This document shows, piece after piece, positions 1-7,188 of a DNA stretch of 13,710 nt. The position numbers and the translations under genes are program-made. The stretch spans positions 1-13,710 of the forward strand of contig DATAAF010000021.1 of assembly GCA_036260255.1 (NCBI GenBank), in the 5' to 3' direction. The notes below the pieces were generated by a model. That model made no database searches, was not told the origin of the DNA, and saw only the letters and a program-made list of their open reading frames with translations. Origin of the DNA: DASZJY01 sp036260255. GTDB lineage: Bacteria > Actinomycetota > Acidimicrobiia > Acidimicrobiales > AC-14. Position 1 is the first letter of the stretch. Every line of letters starts with the position of its first letter.

Positions 1-852
1 GTTGCCGGCGACGGGCACGGTCGAGCTGAACACCGGTGGGCCGGCGCAGTTGGGATCGCCAGGCCCGTAGAGGTCGAAGGTGATCGTGCCGGTGGGGCCG
101 GGCGCCGGGCCGGCGCCGCCCGACAGGGTGGCGGTGTCGAAGACCTGGGTGCCCACCGGCCCGCCCGGCGAGGGGGCGGTGACGATCTGGGGCTGGGCCT
201 GGAGGACGGTGACGACCGAGGTGCCCACCCCGGCGCCGACCTCGAACGTGGTCGGGTTCAGGCCCTGGGCGGAGGCGAGCTGCACGGTCTGCACGCCGGG
301 CACGGCCGGCAGGGCATCGACGGTTGGCACCCGTATCACGTCGAACGTGAAGAGGATCCGGCAGGTGTCCCCCGGGTTGCCGGGGGGCTGCAGCACGATC
401 GGCGGGGGCGGCGGGATGAACTGGTACCTGCCCTGCACCGGGTCGATGAGCGTGATGGCGAAGGTGATGCCGGCGCAGGCGGTGCCCGCCTCGCCGATCC
501 CGGTCGGGCTGAGCTGGAACACGCCGGGGTCGGGCGCCGGGCAGATGTCGGAGATCACGAACGTCCCGCAGCTGGGGACGAGGGTGATGGAGGTGAGCTG
601 GACCGGCGTGGTGTTGCTGGGCGGCGTGGCCTGGTTGACGATCTGCAGCGAGGCGGGGAGGCCGGTCTGGCCGGCGGTGACGACGGGCGGGAAGGTGGGC
701 GTGACGCCGAACCCGACGCCCGCCTCGGCCGGCCCGGCCACCGCGACGAGGGCCCCCCAGAGCATGAGCAGGACCCCGACGATGCGCGTCGTCACCGACC
801 GCCCCCGGCGGCCGGATCGAAGCGCGGGCCGGTGTGACGGAGTCGCGGTCAT
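1..852 (-). CDS. Secreted Ig-like repeat protein, N-terminal part (gene runs off the left edge)
   Basis: The reading frame is open from an ATG at 852-850 to base 1, giving 284 residues with no stop, so the C-terminus lies outside the window. Residues 20-44 form a signal peptide: a short basic start, a hydrophobic core (VLLMLWGALVAVA), then a probable cleavage after AEA. A GTG at 795-793 (codon 20) would also give a compact signal peptide, so the exact start is open. GGGAAGG and GGGAG lie just upstream of the ATG. Residues 45-215 are a Cys-containing beta-rich region (SCGTF, DICPAP, TACAG, DTCRI) that I do not assign to a named family. From about residue 218 it enters an Ig-like repeat (QVFDTATL, GTITFDLYGP, NCAGPPVF) clearly paralogous to the five repeats of the 4348-7131 protein. 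Role is inferred to be an exported surface or matrix protein; the ligand is unknown. Confidence 0.8.
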   Translation of the reverse strand, partial: MTATPSHRPALRSGRRGRSVTTRIVGVLLMLWGALVAVAGPAEAGVGFGVTPTFPPVVTAGQTGLPASLQIVNQATPPSNTTPVQLTSITLVPSCGTFVISDICPAPDPGVFQLSPTGIGEAGTACAGITFAITLIDPVQGRYQFIPPPPPIVLQPPGNPGDTCRILFTFDVIRVPTVDALPAVPGVQTVQLASAQGLNPTTFEVGAGVGTSVVTVLQAQPQIVTAPSPGGPVGTQVFDTATLSGGAGPAPGPTGTITFDLYGPGDPNCAGPPVFSSTVPVAGN

Positions 853-1313
853 GAGCTCCCAGCCTTCCCGGAGACGCTCTCCAGAGAGGGCGGCCGCTCC
901 CGCCGCCCGAACGAGGTGGAGGCGACGACCCCCACCGACGGTGACAACCCCCCGAGGCCGCCCAGACCGTCCCGCGGCGCGCCCTCAGCGCTCCGGCCGC
1001 CTGCGATCGCCCTCGGCCCGACCCACCGTGACTCAGCCACGCTGCCCAGCCACTCCTAGCCACACTCCCCCATGGCGGGAGCTCCGCACGCCCTTTTTGC
1101 CCAAGCGGTCTCCTGGAAGGGTGGCGAAAAGCTAGCCGAAAGCCGCGCGCCATGCGAGCAATCCCCCGCAAGTGAGGGGTGGGCTGTCCCGGATGAGGAG
1201 CGGTCGCCCGGCTTCTGGTCCCCTCGTTCCTTCGACCCCGGCAACGCACATCGCCGATACGGTGCCGATGAGGTCAGCGGGGCACTCACCCGAGCGAGAA
1301 ACCAGGCGAGGTC
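853..1313. other. Divergent intergenic region, no gene seen
   Basis: These 461 bases separate the leftward Ig-repeat gene from rightward ctaC, so both promoters should lie here. Open frames in it on either strand have no recognisable protein character, and several run through GC-rich runs that give Arg/Pro/Ala-rich nonsense. The right half (about 1040-1320) is somewhat less GC-rich, with short A and T runs (CCTTTTTGCC near 1092-1101, GCGAAAAGC near 1124-1132). I could not fix a convincing -35/-10 pair for either gene. A TACGGT sequence lies near 1259-1264 upstream of ctaC but lacks a good -35 partner. No tRNA T-loop signature or recognisable riboswitch core was found. Confidence 0.6.
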
Positions 1314-2219
1314 TTGCGAGATCGGCACTCGGTAGGCTCGGCGGCACCCGACTCCCAAGGAGCCTCCATCGGCACCGCGTTCCGGGATCTATCGCCCGCC
1401 ACACGCCGCCGGCGGGCCGCCCGCGTCGCCATGGGGGTGGCCGCCGCCGCGGGCGGCTGCGGCGGCAGCCGTTTCGGCGCTCCTCGGCCGGCCAGCGAGC
1501 AGGGGGCCGAGGTCCTGGGCCTGTGGCGCGTGCTCTTCCTCACCGGCGCCGCCGTCGGCGTCCTCGTCGCCGGGCTCATCCTCTGGTCGGTGCTGCGGTA
1601 CCGCCGCAAAGGTGATGGGAGCGCCCCGCAGTTCCGCGACAACGTCCGCTTGGAGATCCTCTACACCGCGGTCCCGCTCGTGGTCGTCGCCGTGCTCTTC
1701 GCCATCACGCTGAGCACGCAGTCACGGGTGACCCGGCTCGATCCCTCCCCCGACCTGCGGGTCGACGTCACCGGGTTCCAATGGGGTTGGCGCTTCCACT
1801 ACCCCGAACCCGGTGTCACCGTCGTGGGTGACTCCAACCACCCGCCGACCCTCGTGCTGCCCGTCGGCCGCACCGTCCGGCTCGGCCTCGCCTCCGCCGA
1901 CGTCATCCACGCCTTCTTCGTGCCCGCCTTCCTGAACAAGAAGGACGTCGTCCCGGGCATGGACAACCGCGTCGACGTGACGCCCAACCGCACCGGTCGG
2001 TTCGGCGGCGCCTGCGCAGAGTTCTGCGGCCTCGACCACGGCCGGATGGGGTTCACCGTCGAGGTCGTGCCCGCCCCCGATTTCGAGACCTGGCTCGCCG
2101 CCCAACCCCGCAGCGAGGAGCAGCCGGGAGGCCAGGGCCCGCCGACGACCGTCGAGCCGGGGTCACCGGGTCGCCAGGCCGCCGGCCGGCCCGCCCCGGC
2201 CACCGAGGGCAGATCGTGA
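1314..2219 (+). CDS. ctaC: Cytochrome c oxidase subunit II (CuA subunit)
   Basis: Subunit II of the aa3-type oxidase accepts electrons from cytochrome c, here probably the diheme QcrC, at the binuclear CuA centre and passes them to heme a in CtaD. In 301 residues: a basic stretch RRRR (31-34), a short hydrophobic run ending in Cys49 (AAAAGGC, a weak lipobox), transmembrane helices at about 67-93 and 113-135, then the periplasmic cupredoxin domain. The aromatic patch GFQWGWRF is at 155-161. CuA ligands are visible: His199 (VIHAFF), Cys234 and Cys238 (CAEFC), His242 and Met245 (DHGRM). The C-terminal tail of about 40 residues is Pro/Gly-rich. The start is TTG at 1314, preceded by AGGCGAGG; the only in-frame ATG (1431) would remove the basic n-region. 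It is first in the operon, and its TGA overlaps the ctaD GTG by 4 bases. Confidence 0.95.
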   Translation: MRDRHSVGSAAPDSQGASIGTAFRDLSPATRRRRAARVAMGVAAAAGGCGGSRFGAPRPASEQGAEVLGLWRVLFLTGAAVGVLVAGLILWSVLRYRRKGDGSAPQFRDNVRLEILYTAVPLVVVAVLFAITLSTQSRVTRLDPSPDLRVDVTGFQWGWRFHYPEPGVTVVGDSNHPPTLVLPVGRTVRLGLASADVIHAFFVPAFLNKKDVVPGMDNRVDVTPNRTGRFGGACAEFCGLDHGRMGFTVEVVPAPDFETWLAAQPRSEEQPGGQGPPTTVEPGSPGRQAAGRPAPATEGRS

Positions 2220-3856
2220 CCGTCGTCGACGAGCGGCCGGCCGCCGCCCCCGCCCCGGAGCCACGTCGGCCGTCGGAGGGCCTGGTCGGTTGGCTCTCGA
2301 CCACCGACCACAAGCGGATCGGCATCCTCTACATGGCCACGTCGTTCGTCTTCTTCCTGGTCGGCGGCCTGCTGGCTCTTCTCATGCGCACCGAGCTGGC
2401 CCGTCCCGGCGTCCAGGTGGTGAGCGAGTCGGCCTACAACCAGCTGTTCACCATGCACGGGAGCATCATGATGTTCCTGTTCGCCGTGCCGATGGCCTTC
2501 GGGTTGGCGAACTACCTCGTGCCGCTCCAGTTGGGCGCCCCCGACATGGCGTTTCCCCGCCTCAACGCCCTCTCCTACTGGCTGTTCGTGGGCGGTGGGG
2601 TGATCATGGTCTCCGGTTTCCTCACGTCCCACGGGGCGGCCAACTTCGGCTGGACCGCGTACAGCCCGCTGTCCGACGCGGTCCGGGCCCCCGGCGCCGG
2701 AGCCGACCTCTGGATCGTGTCGCTGGTCGTCACCGGCGTCGCCACCGTGCTGGGTGCGGTGAACGTCATCACCACGATCATCACCCTCCGAGCTCCCGGC
2801 ATGACCATGTTCCGCATGCCGATCTTCACCTGGAACATGCTGGTCGTGAGCCTGCTGGTGCTGCTCGCCTTCCCGGTGCTCACCGCCGCCCTCGCCATGC
2901 TGTACGCCGACCGCCATCTGGGCGCCCACTTCTTCGAGGCCCAGGCCGGAGGCGTGCCCATCCTCTGGCAGCACCTCTTCTGGTTCTTCGGCCATCCGGA
3001 GGTCTACATCGTGGCGCTGCCGTTCTTCGGGGTGGTCACCGACATCCTCCCTGTCTTCTCCCGCAAGCCGATCTTCGGCTACCGGGGCTTCGTCTTCGCC
3101 ACCCTCGCCATCGCCGCCCTCTCGGTGAGCGTGTGGGCCCACCACATGTTCTCGACCGGGGCCATCTCGCTCTCGTTCTTCGCCGGGATGACCTACCTGA
3201 TCGCCGTCCCGACCGGCGTGAAGTTCTTCAACTGGGTGGGCACGATGTGGCGGGGCCAGCTGACGTTCGAGTCCCCGATGCTCTTCTGCATCGGGTTCCT
3301 CCTGATCTTCCTGATCGGGGGCCTCACCGGGCCGATGATCGCCTCCCCGCCGTTCGACTTCCACGTGACCGACACCTACTTCGTCGTCGCCCACATGCAC
3401 TACGTGCTCTTCGGGACCGCGGTGTTCGGCTTCTTCGCCGGCCTCTACTACTGGTTCCCGAAGTTCACCGGGCGGCTCCTCGACGAGGGGCTCGCCAGGA
3501 CGCACTTCTGGCTGCTGTTCGTCGGGTTCAACCTGGCCTTCTGGCCGCAGCACCTGCTTGGGTTGCGCGGGATGCCCCGGCGGGTGGCCGACTACGCCGC
3601 CGACCAGGGCCTCAGCTTCCTCAACCTGGTCTCGACCGTCGGCGCCTTCGTCGTCGGCGTCTCGACCCTCGCCCTGCTCGTGAACTTCTGGATCACCGCC
3701 CGCTGGGGCCGGCGGGCCGGCGACGACCCGTGGGAAGGCCACACCCTCGAGTGGGCGACCTCCTCGCCGCCTCCGGAGCACAACTTCCACGAGCTGCCGC
3801 CCATCCGCTCGGAGCGCCCGGTGTACGACCGCCGCCAAGCCGCCTCCGCCCGGTGA
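2216..3856 (+). CDS. ctaD: Cytochrome c oxidase subunit I (heme a / a3-CuB)
   Basis: This is the catalytic, proton-pumping subunit that reduces oxygen to water in the plasma membrane. It has 546 residues, normal for the family, and about twelve hydrophobic helices. Metal ligands are all present: His81 (TMHGSIMM) and His395 for low-spin heme a, His393 (VAHMHY) for heme a3, and His260 (GHPEVY), His309 and His310 (WAHHMF) for CuB, with Tyr264 as the residue crosslinked to His260 in this family. Glu262 in HPEVY, Asp110 (GAPDMAFPR) and Lys335 (PTGVKFFNW) match D- and K-channel residues of type A1 oxidases. The C-terminal segment HNFHELPPIRSERP is a usual actinobacterial ending. The GTG start sits in GTGA overlapping the ctaC stop, with GAGGG six bases before it, so translational coupling with ctaC is likely. 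Confidence 0.97.
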   Translation: MTVVDERPAAAPAPEPRRPSEGLVGWLSTTDHKRIGILYMATSFVFFLVGGLLALLMRTELARPGVQVVSESAYNQLFTMHGSIMMFLFAVPMAFGLANYLVPLQLGAPDMAFPRLNALSYWLFVGGGVIMVSGFLTSHGAANFGWTAYSPLSDAVRAPGAGADLWIVSLVVTGVATVLGAVNVITTIITLRAPGMTMFRMPIFTWNMLVVSLLVLLAFPVLTAALAMLYADRHLGAHFFEAQAGGVPILWQHLFWFFGHPEVYIVALPFFGVVTDILPVFSRKPIFGYRGFVFATLAIAALSVSVWAHHMFSTGAISLSFFAGMTYLIAVPTGVKFFNWVGTMWRGQLTFESPMLFCIGFLLIFLIGGLTGPMIASPPFDFHVTDTYFVVAHMHYVLFGTAVFGFFAGLYYWFPKFTGRLLDEGLARTHFWLLFVGFNLAFWPQHLLGLRGMPRRVADYAADQGLSFLNLVSTVGAFVVGVSTLALLVNFWITARWGRRAGDDPWEGHTLEWATSSPPPEHNFHELPPIRSERPVYDRRQAASAR

Positions 3857-3866
3857 GGGCCCGGCG

Positions 3867-4253
3867 GTGAAGGTCGAGTCGCGGCTCTTCGTGCTGGGCG
3901 CAGCCCTCATGTCGCTGAACGCCCTCGCCTACCTCGTCCTGACCGGCGAGGAGGCGGGGTCGATCCTCCTCACCCTGTCGTTTGTCGCCCTCCTCATCGT
4001 GGGCGCCTATCTGGCCCTCCTCGCCCGCCGCCACGGCCCCCGCCCGCAGGACCGCCCCGACCCCGAGCCCGACGACGAGGACACCGAGGTCGGCTACTTC
4101 CCCTCGAGTAGCATCTGGCCCTTCGTGGGAGCCTGCGGGGTGGTCGTGCTGGCGGTGGGCCTGGTGTTCGGGGTCTGGCTCACGCTGTTCGGCGGCCTGC
4201 TCGTCGGCACCGCCACGCTGGGCCTCGCCCTCGAGGCCAACGCCAAGGCCTGA
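3867..4253 (+). CDS. ctaF: Cytochrome c oxidase subunit IV, actinobacterial type
   Basis: A small accessory membrane subunit of the actinobacterial aa3 oxidase, matching the Cyt_c_ox_IV family by its C-terminal half: GYFPSSSIWPFVGACG (76-91) followed by two hydrophobic helices. In 128 residues there are four predicted helices (about 7-25, 31-52, 83-103, 105-122), with an acidic, proline-rich loop (59-75, DRPDPEPDDEDTE) between helices 2 and 3. The GTG start lies 10 bases after the ctaD stop and is preceded by GAGGG at a spacing of seven, so it is surely co-transcribed with ctaCD. It has no metal ligands; in this family it is thought to stabilise the oxidase or supercomplex. It is last in the operon, followed by a stem-loop. 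Confidence 0.88.
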   Translation: MKVESRLFVLGAALMSLNALAYLVLTGEEAGSILLTLSFVALLIVGAYLALLARRHGPRPQDRPDPEPDDEDTEVGYFPSSSIWPFVGACGVVVLAVGLVFGVWLTLFGGLLVGTATLGLALEANAKA

Positions 4254-4275
4254 CCCAAGGGACCGTCCTGACCTG

Positions 4276-4296
4276 CTCCAACATGCGCTGTTGGAG
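4276..4296. terminator. Perfect stem-loop between convergent genes, candidate bidirectional terminator
   Basis: CTCCAACA (4276-4283), loop TGCGC, TGTTGGAG (4289-4296) form an uninterrupted 8-bp stem. It lies 22 bases after the ctaF stop and 51 bases after the end of the leftward surface-protein gene, which is where a shared terminator is expected. There is no strong T-tract on either side, as is common in high-GC actinobacteria, so the role is inferred from position and symmetry. Confidence 0.55.
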
Positions 4297-4347
4297 TGTT
4301 GGAACGGGAGGTGGCGCGCTCGTTGGAAGAGGCGAGCGGGCCTCGCG

Positions 4348-7131
4348 TCAGTCGCGACGGCGCAGCCACCGGCCCATCGTCGCCGGGCGGCGGGCCGAGC
4401 CCAACGCCAGCGCCGCCAGCCCCACCACCACGAGGGACAAGGCAAGGCGGAACTGCCCGACGGGATCGGCGCCGGTGCGGGCCAGTGAGCCGACCGCCGC
4501 GGGCGACGGGACCGGGACGGCGACCGCCGTGGGCGCGGCGAGGGTGGTAGTGGTCACGTCGGTTGCGACCAGGGCGGGGACGGCGGCGACGGGCACGGGG
4601 GAGGGCGGGGCGAGGGGGGGCACGACCGGCGGAGCGGACGGCGGAGTCGGTGGCGGCGGGGTCGGTGGCGGCGGGGTCGGTGGCGGCGGAGGCGTCAGCG
4701 CGGCGGTCAGCGTGAGGGTGATGGAGTCCGTGGCGACCGCCTGGCGGCCGGCGGCGTCGACGGCGGTGGCCGTGGTGGTGAACGTGCGGGTGTCGCCGGC
4801 GTTGCCGAAGAACTCGATGGGGAAGGTGCAGCTGTAGGTGCCCCCCGGCTGCAGCGGTTGAGGCAGCCGGCACGTGCCCCTCCCGTTCAGGTCGTCGTCC
4901 ACCAGCGAGACGAGGGTGAGCGGCTGGCCGGACGTGTTTGTGACCGACACGCTCGACAGGAACGTGCCGCCGGGCGCCGGCCTGGTGAGCGAGTCGGCCC
5001 CTTGGTCGACGGTGATCGTCGGCGGCGGGAGCGGGGGCGGCGTCGGGCTGGTGACGGACACGGTGGCCGACCCGGTCGCCGAGACCGGCGTGCCTCCGGG
5101 GACGGAGGCGGTGACGGTGACGGTGTCGGTCTGGCTGGCGCCCGCCACGCCGGTGAACTGACCGGGGAAGGTGCAGGAGTACTGGCCGCCGCCCGGCGCG
5201 AGGGTCGCTCCGGCCGCGCACGACCCCCGGCCGGCCAGGTCGCCGTACACGTCGTCGGTGATCGCGGTGATCGTCACCGGCGTGGCGCCCGTGTTGGTGA
5301 CGACGACGCCGAACGTGAAGGTGCCGCCCGGCGCCGGCAGGCTCGCCGGGTTCGCCGTCTTGGCGACGGTGATCGACGCGGCGGGAGCGGCCGTGACCAC
5401 CACCGTCTCGGCCGGGTCGTTGCAGGCCGTGGTGCCGGGGCTGTTGTTGGCGTCGCCGCTGTAGGAGGCGATCCATCGGTAGGTGCCCGGGGCGGTGGGC
5501 GTGAACGAGCCCGACGTGTAGGACCCGTTGCCCGCGACCGGCACCGTCGAAGTGAACACCGGCGGGCCCGCGCAGGTGGCGTCGTTGGGACCGTAGAGGT
5601 TGAACGTGATCGTCCCGGTAGGGCTGGTACCACCCGTCAGCGTGGCTGTGTCGAAGACCTGCCCTCCGATGGCCACCCCGGGCGAGGCGGTGGTCGTGAG
5701 GGTGGGGGCGCCCCCGCCCGCAGGCGTCACCACGACCGCCTCGGCCGGGTCGTTGCAGACCGTGGGACCGGCGGGGAGGTTGTTGGCGTCGCCGCTGTAG
5801 GAGGCGATCCAGCGGTAGGTGCCCGGGGCGGTGGGGGTGAACGAGCCCGACGTGTAGGACCCGGCGCCGGCGACCGGCACCGTCGACGTGAACACCGGCG
5901 GGCCCGCGCAGGTGGCGTCGTCGGGACCGTAGAGGTTGAACGTGATCGTCCCGGTCGGGTTCGTACCGCCGGTCAGGTTGGCCGTGTCGAAGACCTGCCC
6001 ACCGACAGCCACCCCGGGCGAGGCGGTGGTCGTGAGGGTGGGGGCGCCCCCGCCCGCAGCCGTCACTACGACCGCCTCGGCGGGGTCGTTGCAAGCCGTC
6101 GGCCCGGCCGCGTTGTTGTTGGCGTCCCCGCTGTAGGAGGCGGTCCAGCGGTAGGTGCCTGGGGCGATGGGCATGAACGACGCCGACTGGTACTGGCCGT
6201 TGCCCGCGACCGGCACCGTCGAGGTGAACACCGGCGGTCCCGCGCAGGTGGCGTCGTTGGGACCGTAGAGGTTGAACGTGATCGTCCCGGTGGGGTTGTT
6301 GCCTCCGGCGAGGACGGCGGTGTCGAAGACCTGCGCTCCGACGGGGACCCCGGGCGAGGCGGTGGTCGTGATCGTGGGGTTGGCGGGCTGCGGCCCGACC
6401 TGCGTCACCACGACCTGCTCGGCAGGGTCGAGGCACGGGGTCGGGCCCTCGCCCAGGTTGTTGGCGTCGCCGCTGTAGGTGGCCCGCCAGCGGTAGGTGC
6501 CGACGACCGTCGGCGAGAAGCTGCCCGACTGGTACTGGCCGTTCCCGTTCACCGGGACCGTCGAGGTGAACACCGGCGCGCCCGCACAGAGGTCGTCGCC
6601 CGGGCCGTGCAGGTCGAACGTGATCGTCCCGGTCGGGTTGAACCCGCCCGCCAACGTGGCGGTGTCGAAGATGACGCCCCCGGCGTGGGGCGACGCCACC
6701 GTGCTCAGGACGGTCTGGGCACGGGTCACCTCGACCGTCTCGGCAGGGTCGTTGCACGCGGTGGGCCCGGCGGGCAGGTTGTTGGCGTCGCCGCTGTAGG
6801 TGGCGATCCACCGGTAGGTGCCGGCCACCGAGGTGGTGAACGGCTCGGAGTTCACCGAGGTGCCGGTGACGGGCACCGTCGACGTGAAGATCGGGGGCCC
6901 CGCGCACGTCGCGTCGTTGGGGCCGAAGAGGCTGAAGGTGATCGTGCCGGTGGGGTTTGCGGCACCCAGCAGGTTGGCGTTGTCGAAGATCTGCCCGCCC
7001 ACCTCGACCGACCCCGAGGCGGCGGTGACGAGGGTGGGCTGCACCTGGGCGACCGCCGGCCCGGAGCCGACGGCGGGGCCACCCAGGGCGACGGCGAGCA
7101 GGAGCAACAACCAGGTTCCCCGGTTCCGCAC
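4348..7131 (-). CDS. Wall-anchored surface protein: five Ig-like repeats, two DUF11-like domains, LARTG sorting signal
   Basis: Predicted 927-residue exported, cell-wall-anchored protein; binding partner unknown. Order: signal peptide 1-28 (RNR, then WLLLLLAVALGG, cut after AVA); Ig-like repeats at 31-138, 139-246, 247-360, 361-472 and 473-582; two DUF11-like beta domains at 583-695 and 696-811 (PAPGGTFTFGVVVTNTG, CTFP); a Pro-rich stalk from about 812; then LARTG at 883-887, a hydrophobic helix at about 893-912 and a basic tail (RRPATMGRWLRRRD). LAxTG followed by helix and basic tail is the signal known for class E sortases of high-GC actinobacteria. Each repeat has two conserved Cys (ATCAGPP and ACNDPAE in consensus), suggesting one disulfide per repeat, and a YRWxAxYSGDANN motif. 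The start chosen is GTG at 7131, seven bases after AGGGGG; GTG at 7134 and TTG at 7176 are alternatives. It lies 57 bases after qcrB, so read-through is possible. Confidence 0.85.
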   Translation of the reverse strand: MRNRGTWLLLLLAVALGGPAVGSGPAVAQVQPTLVTAASGSVEVGGQIFDNANLLGAANPTGTITFSLFGPNDATCAGPPIFTSTVPVTGTSVNSEPFTTSVAGTYRWIATYSGDANNLPAGPTACNDPAETVEVTRAQTVLSTVASPHAGGVIFDTATLAGGFNPTGTITFDLHGPGDDLCAGAPVFTSTVPVNGNGQYQSGSFSPTVVGTYRWRATYSGDANNLGEGPTPCLDPAEQVVVTQVGPQPANPTITTTASPGVPVGAQVFDTAVLAGGNNPTGTITFNLYGPNDATCAGPPVFTSTVPVAGNGQYQSASFMPIAPGTYRWTASYSGDANNNAAGPTACNDPAEAVVVTAAGGGAPTLTTTASPGVAVGGQVFDTANLTGGTNPTGTITFNLYGPDDATCAGPPVFTSTVPVAGAGSYTSGSFTPTAPGTYRWIASYSGDANNLPAGPTVCNDPAEAVVVTPAGGGAPTLTTTASPGVAIGGQVFDTATLTGGTSPTGTITFNLYGPNDATCAGPPVFTSTVPVAGNGSYTSGSFTPTAPGTYRWIASYSGDANNSPGTTACNDPAETVVVTAAPAASITVAKTANPASLPAPGGTFTFGVVVTNTGATPVTITAITDDVYGDLAGRGSCAAGATLAPGGGQYSCTFPGQFTGVAGASQTDTVTVTASVPGGTPVSATGSATVSVTSPTPPPLPPPTITVDQGADSLTRPAPGGTFLSSVSVTNTSGQPLTLVSLVDDDLNGRGTCRLPQPLQPGGTYSCTFPIEFFGNAGDTRTFTTTATAVDAAGRQAVATDSITLTLTAALTPPPPPTPPPPTPPPPTPPSAPPVVPPLAPPSPVPVAAVPALVATDVTTTTLAAPTAVAVPVPSPAAVGSLARTGADPVGQFRLALSLVVVGLAALALGSARRPATMGRWLRRRD
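4646..4690. repeat. 15-bp tandem repeat encoding the Pro-rich stalk
   Basis: Three adjacent copies of GTCGGTGGCGGCGGG (4646-4660, 4661-4675, 4676-4690; the third ends in A). Read on the minus strand they encode repeated PPPPT units in the wall-spanning stalk of the surface protein. The unit is a multiple of three, so copy-number change would alter stalk length without a frameshift. Confidence 0.85.
5386..7041 (-). repeat. Five-unit tandem array of Ig-like domain coding repeats
   Basis: Five consecutive units of 324-342 bases: 6718-7041, 6394-6717, 6052-6393, 5716-6051 and 5386-5715. The conserved string GAACGTGATCGTCCCGGT recurs at exact 336-base spacing in the three downstream-most units (near 5600, 5936, 6272) and at slightly different spacing in the two N-terminal ones. 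The three C-terminal units are nearly identical over long stretches of DNA while the two N-terminal units have diverged, indicating recent duplication at the C-terminal side. A sixth related copy, truncated by the window edge, lies at 1-200 in the neighbouring gene. Confidence 0.9.
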
Positions 7132-7147
7132 CACTGGACCCCCTGCC

Positions 7148-7166
7148 GCCCCGAAACGGTCGGGGC
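7148..7166 (-). terminator. Stem-loop after qcrB, candidate terminator or attenuator
   Basis: GCCCCG (7148-7153), a 7-base loop and CGGGGC (7161-7166) form a perfect 6-bp GC stem 22 bases after the qcrB stop and just ahead of the ribosome-binding site of the surface-protein gene. There is no T-tract. It may end the ctaE-qcrCAB transcript or reduce read-through into the next gene. Confidence 0.4.
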
Positions 7167-7188
7167 ACCCTAGCAAAGGCCGCCGTTC

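Noticed and set aside
1074..1098. GGCG...CGCC stem followed by TTTTT on the plus strand, as a terminator
   Set aside because: The stem is only four solid pairs with internal mismatches, and no plus-strand gene lies upstream to terminate. It could be an attenuator in a long ctaC leader, but nothing else supports that.
80..1135. 351-residue plus-strand open frame at the left edge
   Set aside because: It is antisense to the partial Ig-repeat gene and continues into the non-coding gap with Arg/Pro-rich composition. The minus frame has a signal peptide and a repeat homologous to the larger surface protein.
1120..1250. Riboswitch-like sequence (GCGAAAAGCTAGCCGAAAGCC) upstream of ctaC
   Set aside because: The GAAA context recalls GEMM-type leaders, but the flanking stem does not pair and the required core strings are absent.
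1799..3910. 703-residue minus-strand open frame antisense to ctaC and ctaD
   Set aside because: It is His/Glu/Gly/Arg-rich low-complexity sequence with no domain, lying opposite strongly conserved oxidase genes. Long antisense frames are expected in DNA this GC-rich.
5386..7041. Regularly spaced repeats as a CRISPR array
   Set aside because: The period is about 336 bases, the repeats fill the whole period with no variable spacers, and they translate into an Ig-like domain in a long open frame.
4858..7173. 771-residue plus-strand open frame opposite the surface protein
   Set aside because: The sequence is Arg/Gly/Asp repeats arising from the antisense of the Ig array; its periodicity is explained by the repeats on the other strand.
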